This document shows, piece after piece, positions 36,749-45,502 of a DNA stretch of 64,000 nucleotides. The notes under the pieces were generated by a model. That model was not told the DNA's origin and searched no databases. It saw only the letters and a program-made list of their open reading frames with translations. The first letter of the stretch is position 1. Every line of letters starts with the position of its first letter. The DNA is from Pelosinus fermentans JBW45 (GTDB lineage: Bacteria; Bacillota; Negativicutes; DSM-13327): the NCBI RefSeq assembly GCF_000271665.2, contig NZ_CP010978.1:528501-592500 (forward strand), written 5' to 3'. The position numbers were made by a program, and so were the translations under genes.

Positions 36749-38472
36749 GTATATTCCTACGTTTATTGCAGATTATGGGTTCTTCTTGGCGGACAATGGT
36801 GATGGCGGGTCTCTTCGGTTTTTTTACCGTTGGGAGTAATATTGGATTGATGGCAGCATCAGCATATTTGATTTCTGGTGCAGCTTTGCATCCTTCCATT
36901 ACAGAGTTATCCATTGCCATTGTGGGAGTGCGTTTTTTTGGAATCGCCCGGGCGGTTTTTCGTTATTTAGAGCGTTATGTTTCGCATGATGCTACATTTC
37001 GTTTATTAGGTACTGTACGTGTATGGTTTTATACAAAATTAGAAACCTTAGCGCCAGCTCGACTTTTGGAGTGGAGGAGCGGTGAGCTTTTTAGTGCTAT
37101 CGTTGGTGATGTGGAGACGTTAAAGGAATTTTACCTTCGGGTGTTGGCTCCCCCTTTCATTGCACTATTGGTGATAGTTGGCACATGTTTGTTTCTGGCA
37201 CAATTTAATTTGGTCTTTGTGTATGTACTAATCGGCGGAGCGATATTCCTTGGGGTACTCTTGCCCCTGGCAGTTTCTCGGGCACAAAAATCCTTGGCAG
37301 AGGAGTTAGTTGCTGCGCGGATGCAGATGAAAGCCCAATTGGTGGATAGCATTACAGGAATTGTGGAGCTTGCCGCTTTTGGTCAGACTCACCGCCAAGC
37401 GCAGTATATTTCTGAACTTGACGAAGAATTGGCAGGGATTCAAGGCAAAGTGGTGAATCAGGCAGGGGTGATCGATGCCCTGGGATTATTCATCGTAAAT
37501 GCTACAGTGTGGCTAGTCCTATGGTTTGCGATACCATTAGTACACGGTGGTCAGTTGGAGGGTATTTATTTAGCAGTTGTAGCCCTAACGGTGCAAAGCA
37601 GCTTTGAGGCTGTGCTGCCGCTGCCATTGGCAGTACACTTTTTGGCTGAAAGCATGGCAGCCGCCAGGCGGCTGTTTGGAATTGTCGATCGGGTGCCGAC
37701 GGTTATTGAACAGAGCGAAGGTATTTTAACCGGGACGGATGCGACGATTACAGTGAAAGACTTGAGTTTTAGTTATCGTGCAAATGGAGCGGCAGTCTTG
37801 CGTAACATTTCCTTTACCGTTGCTTCTGGGAAAAGTGTGGCGATTGTTGGTCCAAGCGGGGCGGGAAAAAGTACATTACTGTACGTTTTGCTGCGCTTTT
37901 GGGAGTATGAAGAAGGAAGCATTCTCCTTGGCAATCATGAGTTGAAAAAGTATCAGTCCCAAAATCTACGGACTATGTTTAGTGTAGTATCCCAGCAAAG
38001 CCATATGTTTAATGCCAGTATTCGGGATAATATTTTACTGGCAAAACCTGATGCCAGCGAAGCAGAGTTTGAGCAAGTAATAGAGAATTCAGAGCTGACT
38101 GAGCTGCTGCAATCTCTGCCGCAAGGTTCGGATACCATGGTGGGCCAGAATGGTTATGCTTTATCTGGAGGGCAGCGTCAGCGCATTGCTATTGCCCGGG
38201 CTTTACTGCGAAATGCTCCCATTCTCATTTTAGATGAACCAACTGTTGGGCTTGATTCTTTAACAGAAGAGGCTGTTATGGAAACTCTTGCCAAGTTAAT
38301 GGCAGGGCGTACTACGATTTTAATCACCCATCGCTTGACAGGTCTTAAGCATATGGATACTATTTTTGTGCTTGAGGCTGGAAGGATTATTGAGCAGGGG
38401 ACGCAGGAAGAATTATTGGAAAATGCAGGTTTATTTTATCAGTTATGGCATTTACAGCATGATGTGGTATAA
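36745..38472 (+). CDS. cydC: Thiol reductant ABC exporter subunit CydC
   Basis: This 575-residue half-transporter pairs with CydD. Membrane helices occupy about 15-300. Walker A is GPSGAGKST, the signature LSGGQRQRIAIARA, Walker B ILILDEPTVGLD, and the switch histidine is in LITHRLTG. The last eight codons lie inside a 25-bp sequence repeated exactly at 40030, so the present 3' end appears to be one boundary of an inserted element; the gene remains full length. No terminator follows directly, though a hairpin at 38723 could serve. Confidence 0.93.
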   Translation: MSIFLRLLQIMGSSWRTMVMAGLFGFFTVGSNIGLMAASAYLISGAALHPSITELSIAIVGVRFFGIARAVFRYLERYVSHDATFRLLGTVRVWFYTKLETLAPARLLEWRSGELFSAIVGDVETLKEFYLRVLAPPFIALLVIVGTCLFLAQFNLVFVYVLIGGAIFLGVLLPLAVSRAQKSLAEELVAARMQMKAQLVDSITGIVELAAFGQTHRQAQYISELDEELAGIQGKVVNQAGVIDALGLFIVNATVWLVLWFAIPLVHGGQLEGIYLAVVALTVQSSFEAVLPLPLAVHFLAESMAAARRLFGIVDRVPTVIEQSEGILTGTDATITVKDLSFSYRANGAAVLRNISFTVASGKSVAIVGPSGAGKSTLLYVLLRFWEYEEGSILLGNHELKKYQSQNLRTMFSVVSQQSHMFNASIRDNILLAKPDASEAEFEQVIENSELTELLQSLPQGSDTMVGQNGYALSGGQRQRIAIARALLRNAPILILDEPTVGLDSLTEEAVMETLAKLMAGRTTILITHRLTGLKHMDTIFVLEAGRIIEQGTQEELLENAGLFYQLWHLQHDVV

Positions 38473-38473
38473 T
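38449..38473. other. Left attachment-site copy (attL), overlapping the cydC stop
   Basis: These 25 bp start CATTTACAGCATGATG and end TATAAT. They encode the last residues HLQHDVV plus stop of CydC and recur without change at 40030-40054. Identity breaks at both edges. Confidence 0.72.
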
Positions 38474-38518
38474 TATAGGTACCTGTAAAATAAGGGGTAC
38501 TACTACGAAATCGCTTAT

Positions 38519-38537
38519 TTGTTACCATTTTGTTACC
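38519..38537. repeat. Tandem TTGTTACC repeats, candidate integrase arm-type sites
   Basis: TTGTTACC occurs at 38519-38526 and 38530-38537, 11 bp apart in the same orientation, about 50 bp inside the left att copy. Tyrosine recombinases of Tn916 and lambda type use short direct repeats in this position. Confidence 0.45.
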
Positions 38538-38554
38538 GAAAAACGATAAAAATA

Positions 38555-38724
38555 TTAGAGATTGTCCATAAGTTTATTGAACTTATGGGCGGCCTCTTTT
38601 TTCATGTATTTGGTTATATGTAATATACTCTCTTAGTTGTGTCGTCACTAATATGCCCTAATCGCTGCATGATCTCTTCGAGGCTAACACCTGCTTCTGC
38701 CAGCACGTTAATAAATATGCACAA
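38555..38724 (-). pseudogene. Tyrosine recombinase (phage-type integrase), C-terminal relic
   Basis: On the minus strand one frame reads INVLAEAGVSLEEIMQRLGH followed by ISDDTTKRVYY, the typical integrase C-terminus with the LGH motif and the catalytic tyrosine region. A shift of one frame is then needed to continue as LHITKYMKKEAAHKFNK and LMDNL-stop, the usual tail. Everything upstream of about INV (the catalytic Arg-Lys-His-Arg part) is missing. It is therefore a dead fragment, and its 3' end faces the left att copy as expected for an integrase. Confidence 0.85.
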
Positions 38725-38764
38725 AAAATGCCGCCGTACTCTTATGAGTTTGGCGGCATTTTTT
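38723..38764. terminator. Bidirectional terminator-like hairpin inside the element
   Basis: AAAAAATGCCGCC and GGCGGCATTTTTT form a 12-13 bp stem with a 16-nt loop and have A/T runs on both sides, so it could stop transcripts from either strand. Confidence 0.78.
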
Positions 38765-38925
38765 CTTTACGTAAACATTTTAGTATAATATCAGCTTTAT
38801 TTAGATTTATTTTGACTAAATAAAAAGGATTATTCCATTTATTGGAGAAATAATCATGTTAAATGGAGTATATTGTATTTAAAGTAAGATTATAACAGAT
38901 TATTGATAAAAGGAGGAAAACGATA

Positions 38926-39945
38926 TTGCAGAAAAAAACATTTATTTTGTTGTCAGTATACTTGTTACTTGTTTCAATAATAATAGGAGGTTGTACCACT
39001 ATGGAGCCCAAAAAGGTAACGACAACTAACAAATATCCAGAGAAACCCATTACGATAATTGTTCCTTTTAGTGCCGGTGGAGGAATGGATCTGATAGCCC
39101 GAGCGATGGAAAAGACAGCTTCTACGAATTTAGGACAGCCTTTAATTGTTATTAACAAACCTGGAGGTGGCGGCACTATCGGTTGGAATGAATTAGCTAG
39201 TGCTACTCCTGATGGATACACAATCGGTATTACTGGCGTTGAAGTCATATTACAACCATTATATGGTTCGACCAAATACCATTATCCTACTGCTTTAGAG
39301 CCGCTTGTACAGGTTTCCTCCAACCCATTTGTATTGGTAGTGCAGGCTAATCAACCGTGGAAAAATGTTGATGATTTAGTCAGGTATGCTCAACAGCATC
39401 CGGGACAATTGAAATTTGGTAACGCTGGTACAGGCACGTTGTCTCATGTATACAGCGAACTGTTTGCCCACGATGTCGGTATTACGACGGATCCAGTTCC
39501 CTTCCGGGGGGCATCAGAGTCTTTGATAGCTTTGCTTGGTGGACATATTCAGGCTTTTTTTGCTAACCCAGCAATAATCGAAGAGCATGTAAAAAATGGC
39601 ACACTTAGAGTGTTGGCAGTGACAGCTGAACAACGTATGACAGACCCTGTATTTGCGGATGTGCCAACTTTCAAAGAACAAGGGCTGGACATTGTATTTA
39701 GTTATTGGATTGGAGTAGCTGCTCCTAAAGAAATGCCTATTGAGGTAAAAGCCAAGCTGGCCAATGGTTTAAAAGCTATAATTGTTGATCCCGAGTTTCA
39801 AAAAAATCTAGAAACTATTAGAGTGCAAGTTGACTATTTAAATCCCCGAGAATCCCAAAAGAAATGGCTGGATGATAATCAAAAATTATCCAAGATAGTA
39901 CAAGAAACTGGTATTTTAGACCGAATTAAGGAGCAAAAAAAATAA
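38926..39945 (+). CDS. TctC (Bug)-family extracytoplasmic solute-binding lipoprotein, orphan
   Basis: This 339-residue lipoprotein has a signal peptide ending in the lipobox IIGGC (Cys23), then the TctC fold starting KPITIIVPFSAGGGMDLIAR. The AGGGTIGWNEL-like loop (GGGGTIGWNEL) and FRGASESLIALLGGHIQ that bind carboxylates follow. Such proteins feed tricarboxylate transporters (TctAB). The start is TTG 38926, 9 nt after a perfect AAAGGAGG; later ATGs would remove the signal peptide. No tctA or tctB is nearby. It is the only intact gene in the decayed element and was probably carried in as cargo. Confidence 0.92.
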   Translation: MQKKTFILLSVYLLLVSIIIGGCTTMEPKKVTTTNKYPEKPITIIVPFSAGGGMDLIARAMEKTASTNLGQPLIVINKPGGGGTIGWNELASATPDGYTIGITGVEVILQPLYGSTKYHYPTALEPLVQVSSNPFVLVVQANQPWKNVDDLVRYAQQHPGQLKFGNAGTGTLSHVYSELFAHDVGITTDPVPFRGASESLIALLGGHIQAFFANPAIIEEHVKNGTLRVLAVTAEQRMTDPVFADVPTFKEQGLDIVFSYWIGVAAPKEMPIEVKAKLANGLKAIIVDPEFQKNLETIRVQVDYLNPRESQKKWLDDNQKLSKIVQETGILDRIKEQKK

Positions 39946-40029
39946 CTTAAATTTAGGAGAAATGCGCTGTCTATCTTTAATTAGGTGGACGGTGATTTTT
40001 TATTCAAACATATGTAAATAAGAAAGTCC

Positions 40030-40054
40030 CATTTACAGCATGATGTGGTATAAT
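40030..40054. other. Right attachment-site copy (attR)
   Basis: Exact 25-bp repeat of 38449-38473. Here it is intergenic and contains a TATAAT. Before insertion this copy's right flank would have been the natural downstream flank of cydC, leading into the DUF2225 gene. Confidence 0.72.
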
Positions 40055-40178
40055 ATTCTAGGCAAAGGTTATATATGATGCATTAAAATACTTGTATATT
40101 AATTGTTATGCAGTCAGAAATGCAATGTTAATTTTTAGTATACATAGATTGCTTATGATAGGAGATGGAGTAGGAAAT

Positions 40179-40865
40179 ATGCTAGAGGCCTTATTTTCTG
40201 TAGAAAAAAATTGCCCTATTTGTCAAGAAACATTTCAGGTAACACGGGTGCGATCCCGCTTGGTAATGATGAAGCAGGATTCGGACTTTTGTTCTTACTA
40301 TAAAGATATTAATCCCTATTATTATAAAATCTGGATGTGTCCTCATTGTGGTTATGCAGCACAGGATAATTATTTTGAAGAAATTTTGCCTGCTGCGGCA
40401 GAGCGCATACAAGGATTTTTTGCAGATCGGAATATAAGAATTGATTTAAGCGGGACACGCAGCAGAGAACAGGGCATTGTGAGCCATCAATTAGCGATTG
40501 TTTGTGCTGAATTGGCATCCGTTCCTGCCAGCAGGTTGGCTGGACTGCATATGCGATTAGGCTGGCTATATCGAGAGGCTAAAGAGGTTGAGCAGGAACA
40601 AGCTACTTTGCTTAAGGCGGTTGATTATTATGAGCACGCTTTGGACAATGAAAATATGCCTGTGGGTCCAATGACGGAATTGACGATTACCTATTTGATT
40701 GGTGATTTGCTGCGTCGGACAGGTCATAGCGAGAGGGCTTTGCTGTATTTAAATAAAGTCGTTAGCAGTCCTAAAGCCAGGCAGGAAAAAAGGATTGCCG
40801 ATTTAGCTCGGGATGCTTGGCAGGAAGTGCGTGCCCAAAGACGTGGGAAAGAGGAAAATGTGTAA
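40179..40865 (+). CDS. DUF2225 family zinc-ribbon/TPR-like protein
   Basis: This 228-residue cytoplasmic protein of unknown function is conserved in Bacillota. Cysteine pairs CPIC (near the N-terminus) and CPHCGYAA (about 40 residues later) suggest a zinc ribbon. The helical C-terminal two-thirds (LGWLYREAKEVEQEQATLL, LIGDLLRRTGHSERALLYL) resembles tetratricopeptide repeats. The frame opens earlier at 40092, but GGAG 8 nt before ATG 40179, plus the start of family homology, favour the later start. It lies next to cydC only if the inserted element is ignored. Confidence 0.85.
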   Translation: MLEALFSVEKNCPICQETFQVTRVRSRLVMMKQDSDFCSYYKDINPYYYKIWMCPHCGYAAQDNYFEEILPAAAERIQGFFADRNIRIDLSGTRSREQGIVSHQLAIVCAELASVPASRLAGLHMRLGWLYREAKEVEQEQATLLKAVDYYEHALDNENMPVGPMTELTITYLIGDLLRRTGHSERALLYLNKVVSSPKARQEKRIADLARDAWQEVRAQRRGKEENV

Positions 40866-40990
40866 TCAGATGCAGAATTTTGTCACTAAAATGAAAAATA
40901 ATGAAGTGGATGCAGCCAGTGTACAGTTCCAGAGAGTAAAACGTTAAAAACCGAGGATGGACTACGAAAATGTTTTCTGTAAAAATACAC

Positions 40991-41019
40991 TTGACTTTCA
41001 TAAGGTGATAAAATATAAT
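40991..41019 (+). promoter_or_regulatory. Sigma-A promoter of the T-box/serA operon
   Basis: TTGACT (40991-40996), a 17-bp spacer and TATAAT (41014-41019) give a near-consensus promoter. The start point is predicted at about 41026, giving a leader of about 300 nt. Upstream bases 40866-40990 show no gene. Confidence 0.85.
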
Positions 41020-41026
41020 ATGTTTA

Positions 41027-41253
41027 AATTGATACATGAACATGAGGAAAGGGAAATTAAGTGTGCAGAATGTTCAGAGAGCCGACGGGTGGTGTAAGTC
41101 GGTCATTTTGACAGTTGGTTCCGCCCTGGAGTGGCTAATGATGAATTATGACGGGTGTCGCCCGATATAGCGATAAGAGTTGGCTATGTATGTAGCAATT
41201 TGGGTGGCAACGCGGGAATATCTCTCGTCCCTGGTGGGATGAGGGTTTTTTTT
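41027..41253 (+). ncRNA. T-box leader, serine type, controlling serA-DUF1015-serC
   Basis: The T-box sequence GGGTGGCAACGCGGG is at 41202-41216, within the antiterminator. The terminator that competes with it is CTCGTCCC-TGGT-GGGATGAG followed by GGTTTTTTTT (41225-41253). Stem I begins with AGAGAGCCGAC (about 41076), and the specifier region reads GGTTCCGCCCTGGAG. The proposed specifier codon is TCC (Ser) at 41120-41122. Uncharged tRNA-Ser(GGA) would permit read-through into serine biosynthesis. The codon was assigned by pattern, not by folding. Confidence 0.92.
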
Positions 41254-41333
41254 ATATCTTTTTTTAAGATAACGTGTGTATTTATATTGAAAATGTATAA
41301 CATTAGGATGATAATCATATGGAGGGAATGTAA

Positions 41334-42920
41334 ATGAGAATATTAGTAAGTGATCCGGTTTCAGCGCAAGGGGTAGAACTATTACAAAAAGAATATGAGG
41401 TAGATGTTAAAATAAAACTACCGATTGAGGAGTTAATAAAAATTATTCCTCAGTATGATGCTTTAGTAGTACGCAGTGAGACAAAAGTAACTAAAGCGGT
41501 TATTGAGGCAGCGGCTAATTTAAAAGTAATTGGACGTGCTGGAGTAGGCGTTGATAATATTGATGTAGAGGCAGCTACCCAAAAAGGCATAATTGTACTT
41601 AATGCACCAGAAGGAAATACAATTGCAGCAACAGAACATACGATGGCAATGATGTTGGCGCTGGCGCGTAATGTTCCCCAAGCTCATGCCAGCCTGAAAA
41701 ATGGACAGTGGCTGCGCAGCAAGCTGATGGGTGTGGAAATGCGTGGTAAAACATTAGGAATTCTAGGGCTGGGGCGTATTGGTTCAGGTGTGGCAAAACG
41801 AGCTTTAGCAATGGAAATGAATGTTGTAGCTTATGACCCTTTTATTAACGCAGAGCAGGCGAAGGCTATAGGTATTCAACTACTGGAACTGGATGAAATT
41901 TTCCCGTTGGCTGATTTCATCACGCTGCATTTGCCTTTTACCTCTGAAACGAAATATCTGTTAAACAAAGAGCGTTTTGCTAAAATGAAGCCCAGTGTAC
42001 GGATTATAAACTGTGCACGAGGCGGCGTCATTCATGAAGGGGATTTGGCAGAGGCTATTGAACAAGGTATTGTAGCAGGTGCAGCAATTGATGTATTCGA
42101 AAAAGAACCCGTCAATCCGGAAAATCCGTTATTAAAGCTGGACCAGGTAATCGTGACTCCTCATTTGGGCGCCTCTACAGCAGAAGCACAAGTTGGTGTA
42201 GCGGTGGATGTAGCAAAAGGTATTATTGCAGCGCTGAAGGGGGAACCTATTGCTACGGCAGTAAATATGGCACCGATTCAGTCTCATGTGCTAGAGGTCA
42301 TTCGTCCGTATTTTAACTTGGCAGAAAAAATGGGTTGTTTGGCCATTAATTTGGCCGAAGGACGTATAACAGCAGTTGATGTAGAATATAATGGGGAAAT
42401 TAGTGAAGTCGATACAAAAATGCTGACCACAGCCATGATTAAAGGCTTGCTAAACTCCATTTTGACAGAACATATTAATTATGTGAATGCTCCAGGGGTT
42501 GCAAAATCTCGTGGCATTAAAATACGCGAAGTAAAAAGTAAAGAAACAGCTAATTTTGCTAATTTGATTACCGTACGAGTGTATACGGATAAGAAGACTC
42601 ATGTTGTAGCAGGAACTTTGTTTGGACATGAAGAAGGCCGTATTGTAATGATTGATGGATACCGAGTGGATGTTGAGCCTCAGGGCTGGCTAATTGTGGG
42701 ACTTCACTTGGATCGTCCAGGAATGATCGGTTATGTTGGTACCATTTTAGGTACTGATGGGATTAATATTAATAGTATGCAGGTAGGCCGTACAGAGGTT
42801 ACAGGTACTAATATTATGGTGATGAGTGTAGATTCTGATGTACCAGCAGCTACTATGCTTAAAATAAAAGCTGTCGATGGAATCTTGGGAGCAAAAATGA
42901 TTAACTTTTGTGTAATTTAG
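41334..42920 (+). CDS. serA: D-3-phosphoglycerate dehydrogenase
   Basis: This 528-residue long-form SerA catalyses the first step of serine synthesis, oxidising 3-phosphoglycerate with NAD. The NAD-binding domain shows [14 protein letters not shown], the active-site parts are [13 protein letters not shown] and [12 protein letters not shown], and the C-terminus carries an intervening ASB domain and an ACT domain (about 455-528, [16 protein letters not shown]) for allosteric control. The start follows GGAGGG. It is the first gene behind the serine T-box, with DUF1015 and serC after it. Confidence 0.96.
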   Translation: MRILVSDPVSAQGVELLQKEYEVDVKIKLPIEELIKIIPQYDALVVRSETKVTKAVIEAAANLKVIGRAGVGVDNIDVEAATQKGIIVLNAPEGNTIAATEHTMAMMLALARNVPQAHASLKNGQWLRSKLMGVEMRGKTLGILGLGRIGSGVAKRALAMEMNVVAYDPFINAEQAKAIGIQLLELDEIFPLADFITLHLPFTSETKYLLNKERFAKMKPSVRIINCARGGVIHEGDLAEAIEQGIVAGAAIDVFEKEPVNPENPLLKLDQVIVTPHLGASTAEAQVGVAVDVAKGIIAALKGEPIATAVNMAPIQSHVLEVIRPYFNLAEKMGCLAINLAEGRITAVDVEYNGEISEVDTKMLTTAMIKGLLNSILTEHINYVNAPGVAKSRGIKIREVKSKETANFANLITVRVYTDKKTHVVAGTLFGHEEGRIVMIDGYRVDVEPQGWLIVGLHLDRPGMIGYVGTILGTDGININSMQVGRTEVTGTNIMVMSVDSDVPAATMLKIKAVDGILGAKMINFCVI

Positions 42921-42931
42921 GAGGAAAAACT

Positions 42932-44185
42932 ATGGCTAGTGTAAAACCTTTCCGCGGTCTTAGACCGGCACCCGAATTGGCAGATAAAGTTGTTTCTCTG
43001 CCCTATGATGTAATGGACTCTGCTGAGGCAAGAGCTATTACATCCAAAAATGAATTGAGTTTTTTACGAGTTACTAAATCGGAGGTGGACCTTGCCCTTG
43101 ATGTGAATCCATACTCAGAAGAGGTATATCAAAAAGCCAATGAAAATCTTCAGGATTTTATAAATAAAGGAATTTTAATCCAGGATGAGAAACCTTGCTT
43201 TTATATTTACAAGCAGCAGATGGGAAGCCATACCCAGGTAGGATTAGTGGCAACGGTATCTGTTGTTGAATATAACAATAATATTATTAAGAAGCATGAA
43301 TTGACCAGGCCGGATAAAGAACAGGATCGAGTCAATAATATTACAGCTACAGGGGCGCAGACAGGAGCTGTATTTATAACCTATAAAGCAAATGATCATA
43401 TGAATGCTGTTATAGCCCAGGGAATGACAAAACAGCCAGTATATGATTTTGTTACCGAAGATGGAAATCGTCACACGCTCTACGTTGTGGATGACGCTGT
43501 TAAAATAAAGGCAATTGAACAGGCTTTTGCCCGTATTGAGTCCTTATATATTGCTGATGGACATCATCGTTCTGCTGCTGCTGCCAGGGTTTATGAAACC
43601 TATAAAGCAAATAATCCTGAGCATACTGGTGAAGAAGCATATACTAGGTTCCTAGCAGTCATTATTCCTCATACAATGACGAAGATTATGGATTATAATC
43701 GAGTTGTAAAAGATTTAAATGGATTAACAGAAGAGGCCTTTCTCAAAAAAATCCAAGAAAAATTTAGTATTGAACCGTGTACTCGAATCTCATGTAAAGC
43801 GGAATATCCTCATTATTTTGGTATGTATCTGAATAAAGCATGGTATAAATTAGTGGCGAAACCGGGCAGTTATGAGGAAACAGATCCCGTAGGGAAGCTG
43901 GATGTTAGTATCCTGCAGAGCAATCTGTTAGAGCCTATCTTGGGTATTGGGAATCTTCGTACGGATAAACGCATTGATTTCGTCGGAGGCATTCGTGGCA
44001 TGGGAGAATTAGAGCGTTTAGTAGATAGTGGTGAATATGTTGTTGCTTTCTCCATGTTCCCGACGTCGACTAAGGATTTAATGGCAATTGCTGATGCTGA
44101 CCAAATTATGCCGCCTAAGTCAACCTGGTTTGAGCCGAAACTTAGGGATGCAATCGCAGTACATTTGATAAATGGAGGAAACTAA
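42932..44185 (+). CDS. DUF1015 family protein in the serine operon
   Basis: This 417-residue protein belongs to a family of unknown function (COG4198). It begins ASVKPFRGLRPAPELADKVVSLPYDV and contains IADGHHRSAAA near residue 210, a motif resembling the GxHRxxA box of the ParB/Srx/SerK superfamily, some members of which phosphorylate serine. ATG 42932 follows AGGAGG; an earlier in-frame start (42908) overlaps serA and lacks a ribosome site. It is sandwiched between serA and serC behind a serine T-box, so a role in serine or phosphoserine metabolism is a fair inference. No serB is present in the operon. Confidence 0.88.
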   Translation: MASVKPFRGLRPAPELADKVVSLPYDVMDSAEARAITSKNELSFLRVTKSEVDLALDVNPYSEEVYQKANENLQDFINKGILIQDEKPCFYIYKQQMGSHTQVGLVATVSVVEYNNNIIKKHELTRPDKEQDRVNNITATGAQTGAVFITYKANDHMNAVIAQGMTKQPVYDFVTEDGNRHTLYVVDDAVKIKAIEQAFARIESLYIADGHHRSAAAARVYETYKANNPEHTGEEAYTRFLAVIIPHTMTKIMDYNRVVKDLNGLTEEAFLKKIQEKFSIEPCTRISCKAEYPHYFGMYLNKAWYKLVAKPGSYEETDPVGKLDVSILQSNLLEPILGIGNLRTDKRIDFVGGIRGMGELERLVDSGEYVVAFSMFPTSTKDLMAIADADQIMPPKSTWFEPKLRDAIAVHLINGGN

Positions 44186-44188
44186 AAG

Positions 44189-45277
44189 ATGGCACAGCGT
44201 GTTTTTAATTTTAATGCAGGTCCAGCAGTACTGCCTTTAGAGGTGTTGGAAGAAGTACAAGGTGAATTACTCAACTATCAGGAAACGGGCATGTCTATTT
44301 TGGAAATTAGCCATCGCTCAAAAGCATATGAAGCGATTAATCGTCAAGCCGAAGCTAATCTGAAAGAACTGTTGGGCTTAGGAGATAATTATAGAGTCTT
44401 ATTCTTGCAAGGGGGGGCGAGTACTCAATTTGCGATGATACCAATGAATTTCCTACCCCCAGGGCGGACCGCAGATTATATATTAACAGGCGCCTGGTCA
44501 GAGAAGGCCCTTAAAGAAGCCAAATTATTTGGTAACACTCATGTAGCAGCAACAACTGCCGAGGGCAACTATAAGCGCATTCCGAATCTGGATGAAATTC
44601 AGCTAAGTGACAATCCTGCCTATGTACATATTACTTCGAATAATACGATTTTTGGTACTCAATGGAAAACCCTGCCTTCCTTCGGTGAAGTACCATTGTT
44701 TGCCGATATGTCATCGGATATTTTGTATAAGCCCTTTGATGCAGAAAAATTTTCTTTAATTTATGCAGGAGCACAAAAGAACTTAGGTCCTTCCGGTGTT
44801 ACCGTTGTTATTGCCCGTAGGGAGTTATTAGAGAATAATCCTAAAGATATTCCTACGATGCTGCGATACGAAACCCATGCTAAGAATGATTCCCTTTATA
44901 ATACGCCACCGGCTTTTTCTGTGTATGTACTAAACTTAGTGCTGCAGTGGATTAAGAAGCAGGGCGGATTAGTGGGAATGCAAAAGCGTAATGAAGAAAA
45001 AGCGGCTTTGATTTATCATACGATTGACAATAGCAATGGTTTTTATAAAGGGCATGCACAAAAGGACAGTCGTTCTTTAATGAACATTACCTTCCGATTA
45101 CCGAGTGAAGAGCTAGAGAAGACCTTTGCCAGTGAAGCTGAAAAGGCTGGTCTTGTCGGTCTTAAGGGGCATCGTTCTGTAGGCGGCTTACGGGCTTCCA
45201 CGTATAATGCCATGACGGTAGAAGGCTGCCGGGTACTACAACAATTTATGTTGAATTTTCAGCAGAAAAACGGGTAA
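44189..45277 (+). CDS. serC: Phosphoserine aminotransferase
   Basis: This 362-residue PLP enzyme converts 3-phosphohydroxypyruvate and glutamate to phosphoserine. It begins RVFNFNAGPAVLPLEVLEE, and the PLP lysine is in YAGAQKNLGPSG. The C-terminus KGHRSVGGLRASTYNAM is typical. It starts 3 nt after DUF1015 and is the last gene of the T-box operon. Phosphoserine phosphatase, the third step, is not encoded in this window. Confidence 0.96.
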   Translation: MAQRVFNFNAGPAVLPLEVLEEVQGELLNYQETGMSILEISHRSKAYEAINRQAEANLKELLGLGDNYRVLFLQGGASTQFAMIPMNFLPPGRTADYILTGAWSEKALKEAKLFGNTHVAATTAEGNYKRIPNLDEIQLSDNPAYVHITSNNTIFGTQWKTLPSFGEVPLFADMSSDILYKPFDAEKFSLIYAGAQKNLGPSGVTVVIARRELLENNPKDIPTMLRYETHAKNDSLYNTPPAFSVYVLNLVLQWIKKQGGLVGMQKRNEEKAALIYHTIDNSNGFYKGHAQKDSRSLMNITFRLPSEELEKTFASEAEKAGLVGLKGHRSVGGLRASTYNAMTVEGCRVLQQFMLNFQQKNG

Positions 45278-45296
45278 ACTACAGGAAGAAAAGTTA

Positions 45297-45337
45297 GAAA
45301 GCGGGAGTACAGGTTAACTGTATCCCGCTTTTCATCT
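45297..45337 (+). terminator. Terminator of the serine biosynthesis operon
   Basis: AAAGCGGGAGTACAG and CTGTATCCCGCTTT pair with one bulged base, followed by TCATCTTATTCTTTTT. The remaining 45338-45502 shows no gene. Confidence 0.82.
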
Positions 45338-45502
45338 TATTCTTTTTATTCTGACGCTTGCTAATTTCCAATGTCGACCAGAGAAGGTGGAATCTCATTC
45401 CAAATATTTCAATGAGAGTGGCAGGATTATTCCCAGGAGATCGTGAAATAGTAATGAAAATAAGATAAACATTATTAAATAATAGAAAAAATTTATTATA
45501 GC

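Larger units (their letters stand above)
38449..40054. mobile_element. Decayed integrative element inserted at the 3' end of cydC
   Basis: The segment is bounded by 25-bp identical direct repeats (38449-38473 and 40030-40054). Inside are direct repeats of integrase arm type, the frameshifted C-terminal end of a tyrosine recombinase pointing away from its own att site, a terminator hairpin and a single intact gene, a TctC-type lipoprotein. The pattern is that of an integrative element that entered at the end of a gene, regenerated that end, and then lost most of its content. Each piece is read directly from sequence; the history is inference. Confidence 0.7.

Noticed and set aside
38561-38590. 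CCATAAGTT/AACTTATGG hairpin as a cydC terminator
   Set aside because: The palindrome lies within the integrase relic's coding sequence (HKFNKLMD). It has some T-richness downstream but is probably coincidental.
41155-41337. Short open frame overlapping the end of the T-box leader
   Set aside because: It covers the T-box motif and terminator, whose structure explains the sequence, and it has no ribosome site.
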